A stretch of 64,000 nt of DNA, taken from assembly GCF_050003625.1 (NCBI RefSeq), contig NC_134398.1, positions 58,737,641 through 58,801,640 on the forward strand, given 5' to 3'. The notes under the pieces are model-generated. The model made no database searches. It had not been told where the DNA came from and saw only the letters and a list, made by a program, of their open reading frames with translations. The stretch comes from Haematobia irritans (lineage: Eukaryota > Arthropoda > Insecta > Diptera > Muscidae). Of this stretch, positions 11,679-22,139 are shown one piece after another. Made by a program: the position numbers and the translations under genes. Position 1 is the stretch's first letter, and each line of letters opens with the position of its first letter.

Positions 11679-11682
11679 TTAA

Positions 11683-11987
11683 ATAACTAACGTTTGAAAT
11701 AATCTTGCATAAAGTACAAGAAACTGAACTTTTTAAGATCTATTCAGATTTGTTGAAAAGTTGATGTTAGTGCACGAATGGAAGTATAACAAGATTTTGT
11801 TTCTTTTGACTAAATTACACCAGATTAGATGTCCCATTTTAGTTGTTTTTCTAAGGCTAAGGCCTCCCTTTTCTCTTAAGCTAGATATATTATTTTTTTA
11901 TTGTTTTAAAGTTCTTGCATTCTAATAAGTACTTAAAATAGTTTTTTTCTTCTATATAACAAAAAATCTCCGATTATTGATAAAATA
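11683..11987. other. No recognised content
   Basis: This is AT-rich DNA with no ORF, repeat unit or RNA gene that I can identify. Confidence 0.3.
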
Positions 11988-13141
11988 TACACGCACAGAA
12001 AAACCATGTTTGGACATGGTTGCCGCATCCATTTAATGCTTATCTAGAGCATGTAATTGCCGCGAAAACCATGTATTTTGTCTTTGTAAAAATAGTTTTC
12101 GAGCGGAGAAAAATTTATGGTGGCAATAAGCATTTGAATGGTTCTCAAATACCGCAAACATGTTCTATCATTTAAATGATAGAATTTGAGACCATTAAAT
12201 GGTCGGGAAAATCATGTACCTGACCATTCAATTTTTTTTTTTACTTTTTTACAAGGAAAAAAGTATTTTTATAGGTTAAGTATAGACATGTCTAGAACCA
12301 TTACATGGTCATAAAGACCATTTACATTTTTTTCGTGACCATTTAATTTTTTAACTTGTTTGCAGCGAAAAGAATTTTATAAAAAAATTGAGAAGGTACA
12401 CACGATTTTCATTTTGCGCGTCAGTCGTGTGTTGTTTCTTGGAATGGACGGAGAATACGGATTTACTGTGTTTTGTGTTCATTTATTTATTCAGAAGTGG
12501 CACGTGGTTTTATGTGAACACAAAAAAGGAAAGTGTAATTGAAAAAATGTACCTGTTTTTTGTTCTGCATTTTGCTATATGGTATCATTTATTTTTATTT
12601 GCAGTTACATGATGTCTGCGTTTGTACATTTGGTGGGCACGAAGTAAATATGGAATAATTACTTATTGTTGAAATTGAACCAAACTAGAGTGTGTAAAAA
12701 TATGTGATTTTTGCTTGCACGACATTATAAATACAAATAAACAATGAATTAGTTTATAAATAAATAAAAACAAATAAATAAAGTTGATTTTGTGTTTTCT
12801 TTTCTCGAGGTGCGTCCTTTTTTCGACGACGAAAAAAGTTTTTTCATAAAAATCAAAACATTTTAGGTTGTGACCATGTTCTTTTAACTAAAAGAAAAAC
12901 ATTTTTGACGAATAACATAACATTTTAGATCGTGACCATTGTCTTTTAATGGAAACAAAATTCTTTTTATCAATATAATAACATTTTAGATGAAGACAAT
13001 TGTATTTTTCTTAGAACCATGTTCACTGCGCCAACATGGTTGCAGGCTAAAATGTTACATGGTCGCCGCAAAAATAGCTGCTATCATATTATTTTGCTCT
13101 TCGAATATGATTGTGACAATCATGTTACTTCTCTGCGTGTA
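11988..13141. mobile_element. 1.15-kb TIR element, family J
   Basis: The ends are tacacgcacagaa and ttctctgcgtgta, inverted repeats of about 12 bp. The subterminal zones are rich in ACCATGT/ACATGGT words (for example aaccatgtttggacatggtt at the left), which could be binding sites for a transposase supplied in trans. Short overlapping ORFs at about 12360-12612 have no recognisable domain. It is probably a non-autonomous DNA transposon of unknown superfamily. Confidence 0.55.
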
Positions 13142-13329
13142 GTAAAGGTATTAATTTCAAAACATTCAACCGAATATATAAAAAGTATTGATTAAATATC
13201 TAAAATTTCCTTTATACGTAGTCTTACACTAGTTTTCATACTCCGATTTTTTTTTTCGTAATATATCTTGTTGTTGTTTACCTTCAACACCAGAAAAAAT
13301 TTCTTGTGAGCTAACAAATACTTAGTTTT

Positions 13330-14421
13330 TATACCTTCCACCATAGGATGGGGACTTTGTCATTCCGTTTGTAACACATCGAAATATTGCTCTAAGACCC
13401 CATAAAGTATATATATTCTGGGTCGTGGTGAAATTCTGAGTCGATCTGAGCATGTCCGTCCGTCAGTTAAAATCACGCTAACTTCCGAACGAAATAAGCT
13501 ATCGACTTGAAACTTGGTACAAGTAGTTGTTATTGATGTTGGTCGGATGGTATTGCAACTGGGCCATATCGGTCCACTTTAACGTATAGCCCCCATGTAA
13601 ACCGATCCCCCAATTTGGCTTGCAGAGCCTCTAAGAGAAGCAAATTTCATCCGATCCGGCTAAAATTTGGTACATGGTGTTAGTATATGGTATCTAACAA
13701 CCATGCAAAAATTGGTCCACATCGGTCCTTAATTATATATAGCCCCCATATAAACCGATCCCCTGATTTGGCTTGGGGAGCCTCTAAGAGAAATAAATTT
13801 CATCCGATCCCGCTGAAATTTGGTACATGGTGTTGGTATATGGTCTCTAATGGCCACGCAAAAATTGGTTCATATCGGTCCATAATTATATATAGCCCCC
13901 ATATAAACCGATCACCAGATTTGACCTCCGGAGCCTCTTGGAAGACCAAAATTCATCTGATTCAGTTGAAATTTGGTACGTGATGTTAATATATGGCCTC
14001 AAACACCCATGCGAAAATTGGTCGATATCGGTCCATAATTATATAGGCCCCATATAAACCGATCCCCTGATTTGATCTCCGGAGCACCTTGGAAGAGCAA
14101 AATTCTTCCCATTCGGTTGAAATTTGGTACGTGATGTTAGTATATGGTATCCAACAACCATGCAGGAATTGGTTCCTATCAGTTCATAATTATATATAGC
14201 TCTCATATAAACTGATCCCCAGATTTGACCTCTGGTGCCTTTTGGAGAAGCAAAATTCATCCGATCTGGTTGAAATTTGGTACGTGGTGGTAGTATATGA
14301 TATTTAACAACCATGTGAGTTGAAATTTGTGGATGACAGTCTTTCGTGGAAGCGTCTATGCAATCCATGGTGGAGGGTACATAAGATTCGGCCTGGCCGA
14401 ACTTACGTCCGTATATACTTG
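13330..14421 (+). mobile_element. Helentron-type (DINE-1/mini-me-like) element, lineage A, complete
   Basis: Reading 5' to 3' it has a subterminal box TATACCTTCCACCAT; a conserved head with ataaagtatatatattct and the GAGTCGATCT core before a short tccgtccgtc run; five tandem units of about 153 bp; then ATGGTGGAGGGTA, the inverse of the 5' box; the hairpin TTCGGCCTGGCCGAA (14387-14401); and the terminus TATACTTG before T-rich DNA. This order (subterminal inverted repeats, GTCY tract, central tandem repeats, 3' hairpin, T-rich target) is that described for dipteran DINE-1/mini-me elements. There is no coding capacity. Assignment is by architecture, not by sequence search. Confidence 0.65.
13560..14330 (+). 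repeat. 153-bp tandem repeat, lineage A
   Basis: The landmark accgatc recurs at 13601, 13754, 13908, 14058 and (as actgatc) 14211, giving steps of 153, 154, 150 and 153. Each unit contains tccgat, gaaatttggtac, a CCATGC box and tatatagcccccatataaa. Since 153 is 51 codons, long open frames appear in these arrays by chance. Confidence 0.85.
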
Positions 14422-15164
14422 TTTTTTTTTTTTTTTTTTTTAAATTATTTACCAAAACCAACACCTCTAATGCTTATTTTAGTTAATCATTGAAACAATA
14501 AAAATTCATACACTGCTAACTTGGACCGAAAATATGTTCGTTCTTTTGATAGCATAGAATAAGATTTATAACACTTCGATGGAATTTATAAATAAACTGA
14601 ATTATTCACACAATCAAATAGTCATGAAGTATATTTTGTATCTTTTTTCTAACGAGGTGATAAGGGCGTAGGGTAAATTTTCGAAATAGGGGTCTTTGTA
14701 TCAAATTATATCGATGAGACCACGGATGGGCAGGGTTAAGAGACACAATGTTCCATAACATCTGGAATGAATGATTTTGTATATAATCGACTCTTCTGTA
14801 TCGGGTTTGTTTTTTTTTTTTCTTGGAGGATCCCATATAGTTTTACATGTATTAATTTTTTGTAGTAATTTCTTGAAGGGAGTCTATAACAAAATTTTTG
14901 TTTGTGTAAGAGGTAATGGGTTTACAATTTCAACAGACATGAACCCCGCCACCCAACTGATAGCTAGAATCAACGACTCCCAGTCTGTTTGGAGTATAAA
15001 TTTGTTCATTTTATATTAATATCATACCCTCCTACAATCTCTGTTCAATCGGTGTTACATTTGAAATAATTTGATGGAAATGTAAAATACTTTTACAAGG
15101 AATGTTAGAAAATCGCAGTTTTGAAAATTACAAAACCTACATTTTCTTTCATGGTGCGTTCACT
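14422..15164. other. No recognised gene
   Basis: It begins with a poly-T run. Two T-rich tracts (14421-14441 and about 14808-14821) and a few short ORFs are all that can be seen. Confidence 0.3.
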
Positions 15165-15304
15165 TTTTTCTGGGTGAACCTTGCCATCAGCAGAACCCAA
15201 GTAATTCGATTGTTAATGACAGTCTTTCGAAGAATTTGCTACGTAATCCATCGTGGATCGCACATAAGATTTGGCCTGACTAAACTTACGGCCGTATATA
15301 GTGG
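15165..15304 (+). mobile_element. 3' tail of lineage-A Helentron-like element (decayed)
   Basis: The last about 140 bp of a lineage-A copy: aagtaattcgattg, agtctttcg, a GTGGATCGCACATAAGATT box, a damaged hairpin (tttggcctgactaaa) and acggccgtatata. The mutated hairpin indicates an old copy. Confidence 0.6.
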
Positions 15305-15383
15305 TTTTTAAATAACATGTTGTATTTGATTATGACAAAATAATAATAACAAAAACAATGTTTTGGTAAAAATTAATTTGATC

Positions 15384-15565
15384 TTTTCTAAGAGATTCGA
15401 ACAGCCGTCACAAACGTACCACGTTTGTGATGCGCGTATTTCAAACGTTTTTTTTTTCTTATATGTGTGTACTTGGTATTCTTTTATATTCTTTCTCAGC
15501 GAAGTTAAGTTTATTAATCGCAATCCTTTGGTTAGCATGCCCGCCTTGCATACGCAGTTCAAATA
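15384..15565 (+). repeat. Dispersed repeat joined to SINE-1 head fragment
   Basis: The first part (aagagattcgaacagccgtc to tatgtgtgtacttg) resembles 9160-9250. The last part, ttggttagcatgcccgcctt followed by gcatacgcagttcaaat, is the tRNA-like head of SINE family 1 without its body. Confidence 0.4.
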
Positions 15566-15679
15566 GACATGCTAGAGAAACAGTTCTTCCCAATTAGCCA
15601 ATAGTCAATTGTCTAGTTACATTGCTTTAGAAGTTGTGCCTTGGAAGTTCATTTGAATGAAGAAATTAAAAAAAAATTC

Positions 15680-15990
15680 CACAATTTTCACTTTTTATTT
15701 GTATCACTACTTTTATTACGCTTTTATTTTATAATTATTTAATTTTTACAATATGAAAAACTTTTTAGCTCCGTCCAGGGGTTGAACCTGGGTTTGCGGG
15801 CACCATAATAGAACGCCTTAGCGCACTCAGCCACAAACGCCATTGAACACGTAGCGTTGAAACACCAATTCAAATGTTTGTGATATTGGTAGATATTAAA
15901 CAATATAATATGAAATGTCCCTGTTACAGATGCATAAAGACCAGAAAGGTGTGATTTACTGCCTGATCGGGGAGTTTTCGTTCGCCTTGA
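15680..15990 (-). mobile_element. tRNA-derived SINE, family 4 (Leu/Ser-type head)
   Basis: Read on the minus strand, the head has the A box TGGCTGAGTGCGCTAAGGCG and the B box GGTTCAACCCC (within about 15775-15845), the pattern of class II tRNAs such as tRNA-Leu or tRNA-Ser. The sequence beside the head (cattgaacacgtagcgttg on the + strand) has a counterpart at 49440-49560. No intact cloverleaf is present. Confidence 0.55.
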
Positions 15991-16300
15991 CACGAAGGAT
16001 TCGTCAAAAACCCATATTGATATCTCGAAAAGCAGAGTCTGTGGAATCTTAATTGTTTCTGTGTTCGATAGTAACTCATAAATAATGAGTTCATGTCACA
16101 TTTCAGAATTTTATAGCAAATGTATCAAAATTTATTTTAGTTTCAATCTAGACGAACGATTCGTCTGAAGTCAATTTTGTGTTTCATGAACAGGCAGTTA
16201 GTCCTATGATAGAGTCATTTAAATAAGCTTGCCAAATCCAATTTGTCAAAAAGCTTGACATTTAGAAATATAAACTTCATTTTTAAGTATTATTACAATT
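15991..16300. other. No recognised content
   Basis: This is AT-rich sequence with no ORF or repeat that I can assign. Confidence 0.3.
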
Positions 16301-16303
16301 GTA

Positions 16304-16668
16304 AGGCCGGTATGCACCTCTAGCGAAATTTTCGGTAGCAAAAATGTATTTAAGTCTACAACAACAAAAACAGGGCTGTGTACACCAATTTTAATCCAGC
16401 TAATCGCTTTTAAAAATTGTTAATATATGTTCCAAATATTCATCAAATAAATTGTTTATTATTTACAGACCTTTCAAAACTTTTACGCACACAATGATTG
16501 TAATAAATTAAATGTTTGCTGCCAAAATATGCTTTTGACAACCCTGTTATTTTCATTAGAGGTGCGTACCAGCTTACGAAATTGAACGCTACCGAAAATT
16601 TCGTTAGCATAAATAGCAATGCATTTCTTATGGGAATGAAATTTTTCGCTAGAGGTGCATACCGGCCT
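16304..16668. mobile_element. Foldback MITE with GTA flanks, family Q
   Basis: Inverted ends aggccggtatgcacctctag and their complement define the element. The internal motif gaaattttcggtagc also recurs inverted near the right end. GTA occurs at 16301-16303 and 16669-16671 and could be a 3-bp target duplication. No ORF is present and the superfamily is not fixed by this. Confidence 0.65.
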
Positions 16669-16785
16669 GTAGATAGAATAAATTAGAGAGAAAAAAATTA
16701 CTTACAAAAACTTGACAAACCACTTTTTCACTTGACACGCTTCATTGTGTTCTACAGGCAAATGCATGAACCAACCAGCTAAATA

Positions 16786-17602
16786 AAGGGTGATTCTTTT
16801 GAGGTTAGGATTTTCATGCATTAGTATTTGACAGATCACGTGGGATTTCAGACATGGTGTCAAAGAGAAAGATGCTCAGTATGCTTTGACATTTCATCAT
16901 GAATAGACTTACTAACGAGCAACGCTTGCAAATCATTGAATTTTATTACCAAAATCAGTGTTCGGTTCGAAATGTGTTTCTCATTTCTGCATCCCGAAAA
17001 ATGCACTGTTTGGTGTGGTTTGTACGCTGGTGGAATCATTGGACCGTATTTTTTCAAAGACGCAACGTTACGGTGAATGGCGATCGCTATCGTTCGATGC
17101 TAACAAACTTTTTGTTGCCAAAAATGGAAGAACTGAACTTGGTTGACATGTGGTTTCAACAAGATGGCGCTACATGCCACACAGCTCGCGATTCTATGGC
17201 CATTTTGAGGGAAAACTTCGGAGAACAATTCATCTCAAGAAATGGACCGGTAAGTTGGCCACCAAGATCATGCGATTTGACGCCTTTAGACTATTTTTTG
17301 TGGGGCTACGTCAAGTCTAAAGTCTACAGAAATAAGCCAGCAACTATTCCAGCTTTGGAAGACAACATTTCCGAAGAAATTCGGGCTATTCCGGCCGAAA
17401 TGCTCGAAAAAGTTGCCCAAAATTGGACTTTCCGAATGGACCACCTAAGACGCAGCCGCGGTCAACATTTAAATGAAATTATCTTAAAAAAGTAAATGTC
17501 ATGGACCAATCTAACGTTTCAAATAAAGAACCGATGAGATTTTGCAAATTTTATGCGTTTTTTTTTAAAAAAAAGTTATCAAGCTCTTAACAAATCACCC
17601 TT
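16786..17602 (+). mobile_element. Tc1/mariner-superfamily element, internally deleted
   Basis: The ends aagggtgatt and aatcaccctt are perfect 10-bp inverted repeats, with weaker similarity beyond. TA dinucleotides at 16784-16785 and 17603-17604 flank them. At 817 bp the copy is well short of a full-length mariner-type element because the middle of the gene is missing. Confidence 0.85.
16899..17495 (+). pseudogene. mariner-type transposase lacking its central third
   Basis: The N-terminus MNRLTNEQRLQIIEFYYQN is that of a widespread insect mariner-type transposase. After codon 27 or so the DNA jumps straight into the late catalytic region: near 16993-17060 the peptide HPEKCTVW...GGIIGPYFFKDA can be read, but in another frame from the start. 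Around 17064 the frames rejoin as NVTVNGDRYRSML, then WFQQDGATCHTARDSM (second catalytic Asp), PPRSCDLTPLDYFLWGYVK (third Asp) and a complete C-terminus ending at 17495. The segment that should hold the DNA-binding linker and the first catalytic Asp is gone. The continuous 198-codon frame is therefore an accident of a deletion plus a frameshift, and no active enzyme can be made. The TIRs are intact, so it may have been mobilised in trans. Confidence 0.88.
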
Positions 17603-17832
17603 TACAACTAGCCACATGACCAGTATAAAATTAAACCTGCTTGGAAATAGGGGTCAATTGGCATCCAAAAAAAAAAATGAAGGGAAGTATAAGGTTCCAT
17701 GGAGTTTTGCATATTACAAGACAGAAAAGTATTTATATTTGAAACCATAAGTAAACTCATAGCAAACTAAGGTATTTTGTTCAATAAAAATTTCTCAATA
17801 TTTATTTAACTCTATGATTCGGTTTTCAATAA

Positions 17833-18687
17833 CCCAGCAAAAAAAGCGTCGCCAAAAAAGTAATGAAAATGTTATTTTTGGATCCGGAAGTGGTGCAAAA
17901 TTGACGCAGGTTAGGTTAGGTGGCAGCCCGATGTATCAGGCTCACTTAGACTATCAGTCCATTGTGATACCACATTGGTGAACTTCTCTCTTATCACTGA
18001 GTGCTGCCCGATTCCATGTTAAGCTCAATGACAAGGGACTTCCTTTTTATAGCCGAGTCCGTACGGCGTTCCACATTGCAGTGAAACCACTTAGATAAGT
18101 TTTGAAACCCTCAGAAATGTCACCAGTTTTACTGAGGTGGGATAATCCACCGCTGAAAAACTTTTTGGTGTTCGGTCGAAGCAGGAATCGACCCACGACC
18201 TTGTGTATGCAAGGCTGGCATGCTAACCATTGCACCACGGTGGCTCCCAAATTCATCGCAGAAGCGATGAATTTAACATGGGCTTGTCATAGGACGGAAG
18301 TCCTCCATTTCAACAGCCGTTGCACTGAATTTGCATTACTTCTTTAGATGTGATCCAAATTCAATGTTTTGGATGTAAATTAACAAATTCTGTGATATTT
18401 TGTCAAATAAATAATTTGTATAATTTTTAATGGATTCTAACGCTTGTCGGAAACGTTTGACCTCAGATATTTTCAAAAATTCACAATTTTTTCAGATTGG
18501 ATTGAACATTTTTTTCGACAAAATTTAAATGATTTGTACCATTTTATGAATTCTTACTCTGTTTTTAACCTATTTGAAAAAAAGGTAAAATTATCCATTA
18601 AAAGTATTTGAATTAAAAGGGAGCAAATCTTCTGGAAGTGCTTTTAAAGTTGTGCCTTTGGAAGAACTTCCAAATTTTTTTGCTGGG
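17833..18687. mobile_element. TIR element family C, copy 1, split by a SINE
   Basis: It begins CCCAGCAAAAAAA and ends in the inverse (TTTTTTTGCTGGG). A second copy at 50058-51588 shares the body in the same order, including ggatccggaagtggtgcaaa, aacatgggcttgtcatagga and gttgtgcctttggaagaac. Without the SINE at 17910-18248 it is about 0.5 kb and non-coding. The superfamily is unknown; the target duplication appears to be very short. Confidence 0.7.
17910..18248 (-). mobile_element. tRNA-derived SINE, family 1, copy 2 (full length)
   Basis: Read on the minus strand it starts gggagccaccgtggtg, has B box GGGTCGATTCC and ends in CCTAACCTAAC. Flanks aaattgacgcag (17898-17909) and aaattcatcgcag (18249-18261) are a slightly diverged target duplication. 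The empty site is visible in the other copy of the host repeat near 50110-50125 (aaattaacgcagaagcg). This fixes both ends of the family at 339 bp. Confidence 0.9.
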
Positions 18688-19793
18688 AATGTGAGAGAAA
18701 TTGCAAAAGCCGACGGAGCTTTTTCGAAGTTATACAATCTTAAAGATACTTTTACTTTTGCATTTAATTTAATTTTGTCAACTTTTATTATGGTGCTTCT
18801 TCAGCCTATTCATGTTGTTGTGTTTTTTGTTTGTTTTTGTCCATATATATCGTTCAATATTCCATAATCTTCACCACTTTAGGAATTACACACAAAATAT
18901 TTGTGTGCTCAACCGAAGTTGTTGGATTTTCCTATTATGTCCTTTATGTTGTATTGTTGTATGACCCAAACTTTACAGTTTTTAACTCTGTATACATATA
19001 CCTGTACTAATATACCAACAAATATAATAATAAAATATTCTAAAAACACCTAAAACCATGAAAATAGCAAAAGAGAAAATAAACAAAACACTCGTTTTGC
19101 CCATTATAAAAATACAAAAGTTTACAATTCAGTGCATCCAAACAAGGACTCCATGCAACATCAACAATGGTTGTGGTAAAAAGGTTTACACAACTTGCAT
19201 ATGGATGGACACCTATAAATGCTTGCACATATACAAAAGCAATCAGAAGAAACACAAATTCCAACAAAACTATATTCAAATCATACATAAATAACAACAA
19301 TAGCAGCAACAACAACGGAATGCACGACCAAACAATTTGAATGCGATAAAAAATACACAAAAAAATAACAACAAATGAAATAAATATTTTTCACACACAC
19401 ATACAGAGCTAACTGAATACAAGCAGTGAGAAATGCAAACCGAGAATTTATGTAAAATAAAATATATCGAATCACGTATGTACATTCTTCTGCTTTATGA
19501 AATACTGATGTCCGAAATGACAAAAAACACAAGTTTAAAATGATTATGCCTTTTTATAGCCAGCCAAACATTGCAGAGGGGTCAAGAAAAATGTATCGAA
19601 TGTATCGATTGGTGTAGTCGATCACAAAGGTAATGGGTCGAGTATGGGATGTTGTGAGTATGGCAATTTGTGAAGAACTGCTTACATATCGAATAATTCT
19701 GAGCCCAGAAAAAACCATACACAGACTTTCATACAAAATCTATTTACTGGGGTTGTGGTAACAGTCACCAATGGCAAGGTATATTAAACCTTC
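18688..19793. other. No recognised gene; simple-sequence rich
   Basis: CAA/CAG-rich runs occur at about 19290-19320. Overlapping short ORFs on both strands have no domains. TTAACCCTCTAATGTCC at 19794-19810 looks like the left end of a piggyBac-like MITE 1 relative into which the following hAT inserted. Confidence 0.35.
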
Positions 19794-19930
19794 TTAACCC
19801 TCTAATGTCCACAGAGCAAGGCCGTAGCCAGGATTTTAATTCGGGGGGGTTCAACTTAAAAAAAAAAAATTATTAATATAATCTCATGTGTAGAAAATTT
19901 TATTTATGCATAGGTATGTATACAATATTT

Positions 19931-20969
19931 TTATAATATTATATTGAGCCGACGGGCTTTTTGGGCAGCAAATAAATCAATGACTTTTTCAGTCGGCACA
20001 TTTATTCGGCGATGAACCGACATTAATGCCAATCCATTGAGTGTACTCTCGCTAGTCGAATTTCTAAGATACGTCTTTAATCTCTTCATTGTTGAAAATG
20101 AAAGTTCGGATGAGCACGTAGTAACTGCAGGGATGGAAAATGCAGTACTATTGTACTTTTTTTCAATACTTTTTCCCCCCGGTCAGTACCATAGTACCCC
20201 CGCGAATAATTTAGTACATTTTTGAGTCGATATCAGATTTATGGTACAATAGCTTTGACAAAATATTTTAATATTTTGAGAAAGTCTTTATCAACCCTAT
20301 TTGCTAATAGTCTTTTACAAATATGGCAAAACAGACATGTTCATGTGGGAAGAAAATCTCGATTTTGTAAAAGACATAGTCAAAAACAGGATTTTATTGA
20401 ACTTCAAGAATGTTTTAGTCAAAAAAAGAATGCGATTCTATATTATCGATTTTTTAATTCGGTAGAAAATATTGTCAAAATTTTATTTCTATATAGAATT
20501 TTTGCAAAATTTTATTTTTATAGAAAATTTTGTCAAAATGTTATTTCAATTGAAAATTTTGTAAAAATTTTATTTCCATAGGAAATTTTTGCAAAATTTT
20601 ATTTCTATAGAAAAAATTTTGCAACATTTTTTTCTACAGAATTTTTTTGCAAAACTTTATTTCTATAGAAAATTTTTGCAAAATTTTATTTATATAGAAA
20701 ATTTTGTCAAAATTTTATTTTCTTTAAAATTTAGTCTCTTGACAATATCTTCCAGTAAAATTTTTGTTGAAATTTAGTAAAAAGTACCTCTCCGCTCAAA
20801 GAATACCTTTTTTGTACTTTCTTAAAAATTGTATTTTCCATCCCTGAGTAACTGGCAAAGTGACCAAAATTTTTAAAAGAATATGCACGTTTGGAAATAT
20901 CTCTTTATAGCACTCTCCATGTGCTTCCATCGCTGAATTAGGCAGGTTCTTTTCGCAGGTTTTGCGCTA
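19931..20969 (-). pseudogene. hAT transposase C-terminal (hATC dimerisation) fragment
   Basis: On the minus strand from about 20969 one reads EKNLPNSAMEAHGECYKEIF and then KILVTLPVTT before MITE G1 interrupts. Beyond it the frame resumes at 20116 with CSSELSFSTMKRLKTYLRNS and GLALMSVHRRINVPTEKVID, ending at a stop (19931-19933). The motif order LP-x-T-x-C-S-x-E-x-x-F-S-x-x-K-x-I/L-K-T-Y-L-R is the hATC domain of hAT transposases, also seen in ZMYM1-like host proteins; it mediates transposase multimerisation. Nothing upstream encodes the BED finger or the catalytic DDE residues. The second copy, F2 (32148-35450), carries the same fragment and the same interruption. It is certainly non-functional. 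Confidence 0.8.
20128..20846. mobile_element. hAT-type MITE G1 nested in F1
   Basis: Ends CAGGGATGGAAAATGC and ATTTTCCATCCCTG are flanked by a perfect 8-bp duplication, agtaactg (20120-20127 and 20847-20854). The interior is mostly a degenerate 29-bp minisatellite built on aaaattttatttctatagaa. An ORF here is simply the repeat read through. The 8-bp duplication and CAGGG ends fit a non-autonomous hAT element. Confidence 0.88.
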
Positions 20970-21362
20970 TTTCATTTACACATGTGTGTTTGGCTGTTTC
21001 GTTGTTGTTGCTATGGCCAAACAAAGCGAGTCATGTTCACAAAAAGAACAACAAACACACATAAAAAGCAGAAAGACATTTTCCAAAAATGAAATTTGTG
21101 GTGCGAGAACAAAAACAATTTGTTTTTTTCGACCGTCGTTTGACGGGCTTTTCAACTAGTATTCTATGATTTGTGCAAGTTTTATAGGTAAGCGTTTTTC
21201 AAAATAAAACCTCCAGCTTTTCTTCAACATCGTCGATAAGATTTTTCTATGCAGCTAAAAATATATATTTATTTATATAAAAATATGCATTCATTTCGGG
21301 GGGGGGGGGGGGGGGTTTGATCCCCCTCATCCCCCCCCCCTGAATACGGCCTTGCCACAGAG

Positions 21363-21792
21363 AGTACAGATTGGTTGTTATAATCGAATTTATTGCCAAC
21401 CTCCTTTTGGCAGTTACAATAACTATCTGCTGGCAGTTGTGATACCCGACAAATTCGGTCGACTCAATCGAATTATGGGAAATCCAACTAATACTATAAA
21501 TGGAGTTGGTTGTATTAGACAGCGAAATTGGTCGTTGCTCCCTTCTTCATTTGGTTGTATCACCCAACTTTACTAGAACCTTAACCGAATTAAAAATTAA
21601 TTTTTCCGATTTTTTATCTCATAATCTCGGCTATAGGTATATAAATTAAACTTGAAATTGTTGGTTTCTTGTTCTTTTATTTTCCGATATTTCGGTTGAC
21701 TTCGTCAGAACCGTTTTCAAGGATTTTCTCCGCTGTCTTGTTACTTCGCTGTCTGTTTTTCTACTCAAAATATTGTATTTTATTTATATTTT
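21363..21792. other. Remnant flanking hAT F1, no gene
   Basis: The stretch contains repeated ttggttgta words at 21370-21560 and probably continues the element interrupted by F1. Nothing codes for a recognisable protein. Confidence 0.3.
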
Positions 21793-21933
21793 TATACCCT
21801 TCACCGCTACTGTGGTACAGGGTATAATAAGTTTGTGCATTTGTATGTAACGCCAAGAAGGAGTAATCATAGACCAAACTTTTAGTATACGGATCGGCTT
21901 AGAATTAAATTCTGAGTCGATTGAGCGATGTCC

Positions 21934-21934
<1 letters not shown>

Positions 21935-21995
<61 letters not shown>

Positions 21996-22006
21996 CTGTC
22001 TGTCTG
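21935..22006 (+). repeat. (GTCT)n microsatellite
   Basis: About 18 near-perfect tetranucleotide repeats sit inside the lineage-B element, exactly where mini-me-type elements carry their (GTCY)n tract. Confidence 0.95.
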
Positions 22007-22139
22007 TTGATGTATTTTTGTGTGCAAAGTACAGCTCGCAGTTTTAGTCCGATTGTCCTAAAATTTGGTATAGGGTCCTGTTTCGGCTCAAAGACGATCC
22101 CTATTGATTTTGGAAAAAATCGGTTCAGATTTAGATATA

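Larger units (their letters stand above)
19817..21354 (-). mobile_element. hAT element relic F1 with 8-bp target duplication
   Basis: Terminal repeats CAAGGCCGTA and TACGGCCTTG are flanked by a perfect 8-bp duplication, ccacagag (19809-19816 and 21355-21362), the hAT hallmark. On the minus strand a C-terminal transposase fragment is readable, so the left side is the 3' end of the gene. It carries the nested MITE G1 and an 18-base run of G near the right end (21298-21315). The N-terminal and most catalytic parts are missing. Confidence 0.85.

Noticed and set aside
16899..17495. A complete 198-residue transposase
   Set aside because: The middle third is deleted, the segment at about 16980-17060 is out of frame and the first catalytic Asp is missing.
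20222..20777. Open frames rich in Phe, Lys and Tyr
   Set aside because: They are the 29-bp AT-rich minisatellite of MITE G1 read through, with no domain.
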